From Chloroflexota bacterium (GTDB lineage: Bacteria > Chloroflexota > Ktedonobacteria > Ktedonobacterales > Ktedonobacteraceae): a stretch of DNA of 10,556 nt. Under the pieces are notes generated by a model. The model searched no databases. It saw only the letters and a list, made by a program, of their open reading frames with translations, and was not told the DNA's origin. The stretch is from the NCBI GenBank assembly GCA_021828635.1, contig JAJZEJ010000494.1:1-10556 (forward strand). Reading direction: 5' to 3'. Below, piece after piece: positions 6,563 to 10,556 of the stretch (position 1 is its first letter; every line of letters begins with the position of its first letter). Made by a program: the position numbers and the translations under genes.

Positions 6563-6614
6563 CTACAGCGTACACAACAATCACACTGTAGCACGCTCAC
6601 TAGAAAACCGTCAA
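6563..6614 (-). promoter_or_regulatory. Promoter and overlapping operator-like dyad of the metalloregulator gene
   Basis: On the minus strand TTGACG (6609-6614) and TACAGT (6585-6590) are 18 bp apart, placing the start near 6578. An inverted repeat CTACAG-N17-CTGTAG (6563-6591) covers the -10 and start site, where a repressor would block initiation. The word GCGTGCTA (6589-6596) overlaps the -10 and is shared with the permease promoter at the same spacing from its -35. Autoregulation by the encoded DtxR/MntR-type protein is inferred. Confidence 0.5.
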
Positions 6615-6626
6615 GTTACCCATTGG

Positions 6627-6654
6627 GATGGAGGGATCGGTCGATCTCCCCATC
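6627..6654. repeat. Imperfect 13-bp inverted repeat in the divergent intergenic region
   Basis: Positions 6627-6639 and 6642-6654 are reverse complements at 11 of 13 positions around a 2-bp centre (GATGGAGGGATCG as left arm). It lies upstream of the regulator -35 and about 155 bp before the transglycosylase gene. No T run follows on either strand, so it is more likely a protein site or chance palindrome than a terminator. Confidence 0.3.
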
Positions 6655-6733
6655 TCCTTAACCCCCTATATCGAACTTCATCACTTTAAGTTCTCACAAG
6701 CCTTTGTCGATAGAACAGGTAGTGCAAAGATGG

Positions 6734-6759
6734 AATGGTAGATAAACTTATTTACCATT
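6734..6759. promoter_or_regulatory. 26-bp operator-like palindrome upstream of the LysM-transglycosylase gene
   Basis: AATGGTAGATAA (6734-6745) and TTATTTACCATT (6748-6759) pair at 11 of 12 positions around a 2-bp centre. The dyad ends 49 bp before the start codon of the secreted transglycosylase, where a promoter is expected, and is AT-rich without a T-tract terminator form. It is a good candidate for a dimeric regulator site controlling this gene. No convincing -35/-10 pair was found beside it. Confidence 0.45.
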
Positions 6760-6808
6760 TTCGATTGTACAAGATGCCATAGTAAAGAGAGAGAGGAGCA
6801 ATAAATTT

Positions 6809-7669
6809 ATGGAACACATACCGATACAGCACTATAACGGTGTACAAAAAATGGCTGTACAAGTGGGCAACCACGATAGAACAATAAGTAGTAACCGTAT
6901 CAAATTTTATCAAAACATGTTTCTTATCATATGTACTGTTCTACTACTATGCGGTTCTATGCTGGTTTCTCAATTTCAAGCAGCGCGAGCAGCGACCAGT
7001 CCTGGCGCAGGGAACGCCTGCAAATGGTACACTGTGCGTGGCGGTGATACACTCAGTGCCATTGCCTGGAGCTATCATACAACCATCTGGGTACTGGCCC
7101 AAGTCAATCATATTGCCAATGTCAATCTAATTTTTGTTAACCAGCAACTTTGTATTCCTTATCGTGTAAACGGTAGCTCCAGTGGTGGTTCTAGTGGTGG
7201 CGGTTCCAACACTAGCACAAGTAGCGGCTTGTATCCCAATGGCACGGTGCGCTGGTATGCTTACGACGCACTACAATGGTCAACACAAGGTGAGGTTGTC
7301 TATCAACTCAAACTTATTGCCGCACGCTACCACTTGCCGCTTAACCTGCTGCTAGCAATTGCCTGGCAAGAGAGTGGCTGGACAGAACATGTCATCGCAC
7401 GCGATGGTGGCATCGGCGTCATGCAACTTATGCCCTACACAGCGCAAAGCATTAATGCAGGGACTGGTGTGCGCCGCGACCCCTACAAGCTCTGGGACAA
7501 TCTAAACCTGGGCGCAACCTATCTCTCCTGGCTCTGGCAAAATTTCCACGGCAACCTTGATGATATCATCAGCGCCTACAACGAGGGCGGCTGGAATGTC
7601 ATGCATGTTGGCATTTTCAACTGGCGCTATGTCGATAGCGTTCTCTACCTCATGCGCGTCTACGCATGA
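6809..7669 (+). CDS. Secreted LysM-domain lytic transglycosylase (SLT family)
   Basis: This is a 286-residue exported protein. ATG 6809 follows an AGAGGAG ribosome site (10-nt gap). A polar leader of about 30 residues precedes a hydrophobic signal segment (37-55) with a likely cleavage or anchor near Ala-Arg-Ala-Ala (59-62). One LysM domain spans about 72-119 (KWYTVRGGDTLSAIAWSYHT), flanked by Cys71 and Cys115, which could form a disulfide. A Gly/Ser/Thr-rich linker covers about 121-140. The C-terminal part (about 163-280) is a transglycosylase/lysozyme-like domain with catalytic Glu188 in AWQESGW, the GGIGVMQLMP motif (200-209) and SAYNEGGWN near 255-263. LysM binds GlcNAc in peptidoglycan or chitin, and the SLT domain cleaves the MurNAc-GlcNAc bond (family knowledge). 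It is transcribed alone and divergently from the metalloregulator. The long leader before the signal segment is unusual; ATG at 6851 could be an alternative start. Confidence 0.87.
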   Translation: MEHIPIQHYNGVQKMAVQVGNHDRTISSNRIKFYQNMFLIICTVLLLCGSMLVSQFQAARAATSPGAGNACKWYTVRGGDTLSAIAWSYHTTIWVLAQVNHIANVNLIFVNQQLCIPYRVNGSSSGGSSGGGSNTSTSSGLYPNGTVRWYAYDALQWSTQGEVVYQLKLIAARYHLPLNLLLAIAWQESGWTEHVIARDGGIGVMQLMPYTAQSINAGTGVRRDPYKLWDNLNLGATYLSWLWQNFHGNLDDIISAYNEGGWNVMHVGIFNWRYVDSVLYLMRVYA

Positions 7670-7742
7670 AAACAAGCGGGGCGTACTCTTGCGGTCTTAT
7701 ACAGGTAGGTTTTTTAATGGAGCATCTGGCATTGGGGGACAA

Positions 7743-7762
7743 CAGGTGACCACCTGACTTTT
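7743..7762 (+). terminator. Weak hairpin plus short T run after the transglycosylase gene
   Basis: CAGGTG and CACCTG (7743-7748, 7751-7756) are inverted repeats around AC, followed by AC and four T (7759-7762). The stem is short and the T run brief. It lies about 75 bp beyond the stop codon, so it is a possible weak terminator. Apart from this hairpin, I saw nothing else in 7670-7790. Confidence 0.25.
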
Positions 7763-7794
7763 AGCCATAAAATTCAAGAAGAGCCTTGCGTGTA

Positions 7795-7842
7795 TTGCTG
7801 TTTTATATGCATTTATGCCGCAAAAGTGCGTATAAACAGCAA
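7795..7842. repeat. Inverted repeat spanning the stop codon of the small operon-end ORF
   Basis: Positions 7795-7811 pair with 7827-7842, with one bulged T and one G-T pair, giving a stem of about 15 bp and a 15-nt loop. On the minus strand the first arm lies in the last codons of the 62-residue ORF and the stop is in the loop. It is between convergent genes. No T tract follows on either strand, so it could be a non-canonical terminator or an mRNA-stabilising 3' stem. Confidence 0.5.
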
Positions 7843-8001
7843 GGCAGGTACTTCACGAGCCAGCCAGCCTTGTATATGCTGTCGCCTCACACCTCCTGGC
7901 ATGCCTAGCAGTTGTGGCAACACGATTTTATGATAGAGAGGATTATCTTGCAGATATTGATCGTACCATTGGACAATATCGTTATATGATGCGTTACTCA
8001 C
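7813..8001 (-). CDS. Small conserved-looking 62-residue protein, translationally coupled to DUF1116
   Basis: I do not recognise this protein. The ORF starts at GTG 8001, overlapping the end of the DUF1116 gene by 8 bp (GTGAGTAA), and has a strong GAGGAGG ribosome site 9 nt upstream, inside the DUF1116 reading frame. This is a typical coupled start. The product is soluble in character and begins SNASYNDIVQWYDQYLQDNP. It has Trp12, several Tyr, a central Leu-Leu-Gly-Met-Pro-Gly-Gly-Val-Arg-Arg turn, then QHIQGWLAREVPALLF. There is no signal peptide or metal motif. The sequence downstream of the overlap is real non-overlapping DNA with sensible composition. The position would fit a subunit or accessory protein of the FdrA/DUF1116 system, or the remnant of a longer third gene. 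Function unknown. Confidence 0.6.
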   Translation of the reverse strand: MSNASYNDIVQWYDQYLQDNPLYHKIVLPQLLGMPGGVRRQHIQGWLAREVPALLFIRTFAA

Positions 8002-9394
8002 AATACTTGACCTCCTCAGCCATAACCTCCAACGCATCGACAAAACATTGCATGGGCGGGCGCACGATGCCAGCACCGACTTGGCCCACACCCGGCAAAC
8101 GATGGGCGATGCCGGTATTGATGATCGGCAACAGATTCTGGCGCACTACCTGACGTACATCAATCCCCACGGGCGTGCCACGGAAGTTGAGTGGTGGCAA
8201 TTGGTACTGGCTATCCTCACTAACTGTAATATCATACATCTCACTCGTATAGCGCAAGGCATCGGCAGGCACGCCACCAATAAACTGTACTATAGCAGGC
8301 GCGGCAGCCATCGCAAAGGCTCCGATACCAACCGTCTCCGAAATGGTGCTATCGCCAATGTCAGGATTGGCATCTTCGGCGCTGAAGCCACTGAAATAAA
8401 GACCGTTAATAGGCTGAGCTGGACCGACGAACCAGCGTCCGCCCAGACCACTAACCCGAATGCCGAAATCTGTACCATTACGCGCCATCGTGGTCACGAT
8501 ACTACTGTATGGGATGCCGTGCGCAGCCAGCGCCGCAGCTTTGCAAGCCGCCATCGAGAGGTTGAGATAGAAATGATCGTTGCCATTGATAAAGCGCAAC
8601 ACACTCGCCGTCTCAGCAGTCGAAGTGCCAGTCTCGACCAGCGCGGGGGCTAGTTGGCGTATCAAGAGCGAGGTAGCGGCTTTGTTACGATTATGGCATT
8701 CGTCGCCCATTTGCAGCGCCTGCGCTGTCATCGGCTTAATCTCAATACCATTTAGAGAACGGATAGCACGGGCTAGCGCGGGAGCTAGCACCTGCTCTAG
8801 CCAGCGCAGACGTGCCAGCACATCGGGACCGTTCGCGCCATAGCGTAACACCTTACCTAACCCTTCATTGAGCGTGCTATAGGTTTGATGCCCATAGACC
8901 GGCTCTTCGATCACCTGCACCGGCATCGAGGCTGAGACCACACCTGCCATCGGTCCCACTGCGTTATAATGGTGACAGGGCGCGAAGCTGATCTCACCGC
9001 TTGCCGCCAAGCGTTCAGCATCTTGTAAATCAGTAGCCAGGTCTTCATAAAGCAACGCGCCAAGCACAGCGCCACGCAAAGGGCCAGACATGCGCTGCCA
9101 CGCAATCGGCGGGCCAGCATGCAACAAGAGATGCTTACGCATACCAGGAATAACCTCAGAAGCCAGACGCACGTCAACCAAACGTGGTTGCGCCCCCATC
9201 ATGCGCCGTACCGCCTCCTGGTTAGCCTGCTCAACGCGCTCATCATTTAGCAATACACTCAATGCCGCATCGCTCTTGCCAGCCGCCGGTTGCCAGTCTA
9301 CACGAGCTATCGGCACATGTTGTGCTACAAGCGCATCAGCAAACAGGTCTGCTCCGATGTGGATAATATTTGGTGACGTATTGAAAAGGTTCAT
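7994..9394 (-). CDS. ylbE: DUF1116 (YlbE/AllG-like) protein of the FdrA system
   Basis: The protein is 466 residues from ATG 9394, which has GAGGAG 7 nt upstream. An ATG at 9409, overlapping the fdrA stop, lacks its own ribosome site, because the GAGGAG lies within it. DUF1116 (PF06545) motifs are clear: HHYNAVGPMAGV (141-152), MGDECHNRN (229-237), NGNDHFYLNLSMAACK (270-285), MARNGTDFGI (303-312) and SAEDANPDIGDS (338-349). The His, Asp, Glu and Asn in these motifs suggest an enzyme active site. In E. coli the homologue, with FdrA and the DUF2877 protein, has been linked to oxamate carbamoyltransferase at the end of anaerobic allantoin breakdown (from memory). It lies 11 bp downstream of fdrA and is followed by a coupled small ORF, so the three form one operon. 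The exact reaction in this organism is inferred. Confidence 0.87.
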   Translation of the reverse strand: MNLFNTSPNIIHIGADLFADALVAQHVPIARVDWQPAAGKSDAALSVLLNDERVEQANQEAVRRMMGAQPRLVDVRLASEVIPGMRKHLLLHAGPPIAWQRMSGPLRGAVLGALLYEDLATDLQDAERLAASGEISFAPCHHYNAVGPMAGVVSASMPVQVIEEPVYGHQTYSTLNEGLGKVLRYGANGPDVLARLRWLEQVLAPALARAIRSLNGIEIKPMTAQALQMGDECHNRNKAATSLLIRQLAPALVETGTSTAETASVLRFINGNDHFYLNLSMAACKAAALAAHGIPYSSIVTTMARNGTDFGIRVSGLGGRWFVGPAQPINGLYFSGFSAEDANPDIGDSTISETVGIGAFAMAAAPAIVQFIGGVPADALRYTSEMYDITVSEDSQYQLPPLNFRGTPVGIDVRQVVRQNLLPIINTGIAHRLPGVGQVGAGIVRPPMQCFVDALEVMAEEVKYCE

Positions 9395-9405
9395 GAAATT
9401 TCTCC

Positions 9406-10556
9406 TCATTCCACCAGCAACGCAATTGCCGCAAGTGTGGCAGCGACGTTACTCTCATAAACAAGCGCACCAGCCGCCTCAAGTTGGTGTCGTTGCTGAG
9501 AAAGCCGTTGTGAGTCGTCCTCGGTGCCACACAGCGAGACGATCACGGGTAATATACGTCTAGCGGCGCTAGCTCGTACACGGGTAGCTTTAATCGCTGG
9601 AGCGTAAATGGAAGCCGGATCGGCATGAGCGCAGAAGCCTAGCACGATATCGAACAGTAGTAGCGCCGTCGCGGGGTCATCCGCCGCCTGATTCAGATAG
9701 TGTAGACGCATAGAGGCATCAATCATGGGATGAGGGCGTCCACGAGTGAACTCGTCTGCGCCGAGATCGAGTGCTGTATGGCCGCGAAACGTCTCATTGG
9801 TTGCCAATTGCCATGCTGGTTGCAAGGGAATATTGGAGGCAATGGGTCCGACGCGCTCACTGAACAGCAGCATAGCCTCCTCACAAAGCGTGCCACCGGA
9901 ATAGAGGGCGCGTAAATAGCGTTGCGAGGGCGCTAACTGAGAACGTATCTTTGCTAACTTCTCTACATCGTCGCTTGATAATCTAGCCTGTGGCATACGT
10001 TCCAGATTGCCACCGGCCGCTTTTCCAGCCAGTGCCGCACCTTCGGTCAACGTGCGTGCGAAAGACATCATAGGCGTGCTTTCAGTAAATTGGTGCGTGT
10101 CAGCGCCAAGAAAGATGATGACAACAGGTTTAGCGACTTGCGCGGCATCTTTGAGGATAGCTTGCGCTACTGAGGGAGCAGGCGGCTTGGAGATTAGCAC
10201 AATGACCGAGGTTTGTGGGTCATGAGCCAGCAGCGAAAGGCTGTGGTGCATCATCACACCACCGATCTCTTCCGAGAGGTCGCGTCCGCCGGTACCGATG
10301 GCCTGTGAGATGCCCACACCGGTAGCCGCGAGCAGGCACATCACCTGTTGCATACCTGTTCCCGACGCGCCGACGATACCAACTGAACCACGCGGAACAA
10401 CATTGCTAAAGCCCAGGCCAACACCATTGATGACCGCCGTACCACAATCTGGCCCCATTAATAGCAGGCCATTCTCAATTGCCAGAGCCTTCAAACGCTG
10501 CTCTTGCTCAACAGGCACATTATCGCTAAATAAGAAGACGTGCAGTCCAAGTCGGA
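9406..10556 (-). CDS. fdrA: FdrA-like acyl-CoA synthetase-family protein (5' end beyond window)
   Basis: The reading frame is open from the right edge to TGA 9406-9408 and gives about 382 residues. It continues upstream of GTG 10518 without a stop, and the upstream residues (LGLHVFLFSDNVPVEQEQRL) match FdrA, so the true start is outside the window and roughly 130-170 residues are missing. Visible motifs are LLMGPDCGTAVING, then GIVGASGTGMQQVMCLL, SQAIGTGGRDLSEEIGG and a Rossmann-like VIVLISKPP region, all resembling the CoA-binding and ligase domains of the succinyl-CoA synthetase alpha family. The C-terminal third, with ALYSGGTLCEEAM and LDLGADEFTRGRPHPMID, is FdrA-specific. FdrA was first named in E. 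coli as a suppressor of FtsH and later tied to oxamate carbamoyltransferase with the DUF1116 protein. It is the first visible gene of the operon. Confidence 0.9.
   Translation of the reverse strand, partial: RLGLHVFLFSDNVPVEQEQRLKALAIENGLLLMGPDCGTAVINGVGLGFSNVVPRGSVGIVGASGTGMQQVMCLLAATGVGISQAIGTGGRDLSEEIGGVMMHHSLSLLAHDPQTSVIVLISKPPAPSVAQAILKDAAQVAKPVVIIFLGADTHQFTESTPMMSFARTLTEGAALAGKAAGGNLERMPQARLSSDDVEKLAKIRSQLAPSQRYLRALYSGGTLCEEAMLLFSERVGPIASNIPLQPAWQLATNETFRGHTALDLGADEFTRGRPHPMIDASMRLHYLNQAADDPATALLLFDIVLGFCAHADPASIYAPAIKATRVRASAARRILPVIVSLCGTEDDSQRLSQQRHQLEAAGALVYESNVAATLAAIALLVE

Noticed and set aside
7557..7757. Plus-strand 66-residue ORF overlapping the end of the transglycosylase gene
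   Set aside because: Shadow frame of the SLT domain running into non-coding DNA; no start signals.
8002..8091. Upstream extension of the small ORF to 8091
   Set aside because: That part overlaps the DUF1116 gene in another frame. The GTG at 8001 has a much better ribosome site and is the natural coupled start.
8048..8653. Plus-strand 201-residue ORF antisense to DUF1116
   Set aside because: Composition is Arg/Thr/His-rich shadow sequence without recognisable domains, and it is opposite a well-conserved gene.
9090..9563. Plus-strand 157-residue ORF
   Set aside because: Antisense to the DUF1116/fdrA junction, with no ribosome site or recognisable protein motif.

Overview
The window is about 10.6 kb of roughly 50% GC bacterial DNA. 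Divergence of the proteins, a large polytopic O-antigen-ligase-like protein, a LysM/transglycosylase exoprotein, a stand-alone FTR1 permease and roomy intergenic spacers rich in dyads fit a soil Chloroflexota, perhaps Ktedonobacteria. That assignment is an impression from protein style and cannot be proven here. No RNA genes, CRISPR arrays, transposases or phage genes were seen. The nearest thing to a mobile element is a REPIN-like double hairpin.

Layout. 1-383 (+): end of a BrnT-like toxin gene overlapping by 4 bp a complete CopG/BrnA-type antitoxin gene. 440-649 (-): a decayed 5' piece of a SAM-dependent methyltransferase gene with one in-frame stop. 771-1088 (-): DUF3307 membrane protein, preceded by a perfect CRP/FNR-type palindrome. 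1196-2866 (-): O-antigen ligase/polymerase family protein with its own promoter. 3025-3132: the REPIN-like inverted repeat. 3157-4530 (-): class III PLP aminotransferase resembling glutamate-1-semialdehyde aminomutase (GSAM) but probably not HemL, with promoter. 4716-4758: intrinsic terminator of the next gene. 4805-5653 (-): FTR1/EfeU-type iron permease. 5847-6548 (-): DtxR/MntR-family metalloregulator. 6809-7669 (+): secreted LysM plus lytic transglycosylase protein. 7813-10556 (-): an operon of fdrA (entering from the right edge), a DUF1116/YlbE gene and a small, translationally coupled 62-residue ORF that I do not recognise.

Two modules stand out. The first is the metal module. The regulator and permease genes lie in tandem, each with its own -35/-10 pair. 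Both promoters carry the word GCGTGCTA at the same place, next to or overlapping the -10. The regulator promoter also has a dyad over its -10 and start site, and the permease promoter has three 11-bp-phased TTGACC/TTAACC repeats just upstream. This suggests joint control by the DtxR/MntR-type protein plus an OmpR/PhoB-type activator. The regulator has Glu where DtxR has Met10 and Cys102, so its metal may be Mn rather than Fe.

The second is the FdrA-DUF1116 pair, homologous to the E. coli proteins linked to oxamate carbamoyltransferase in allantoin breakdown. Here the gene following DUF1116 encodes only 62 residues, where other operons may carry the DUF2877 subunit (YlbF/AllH).
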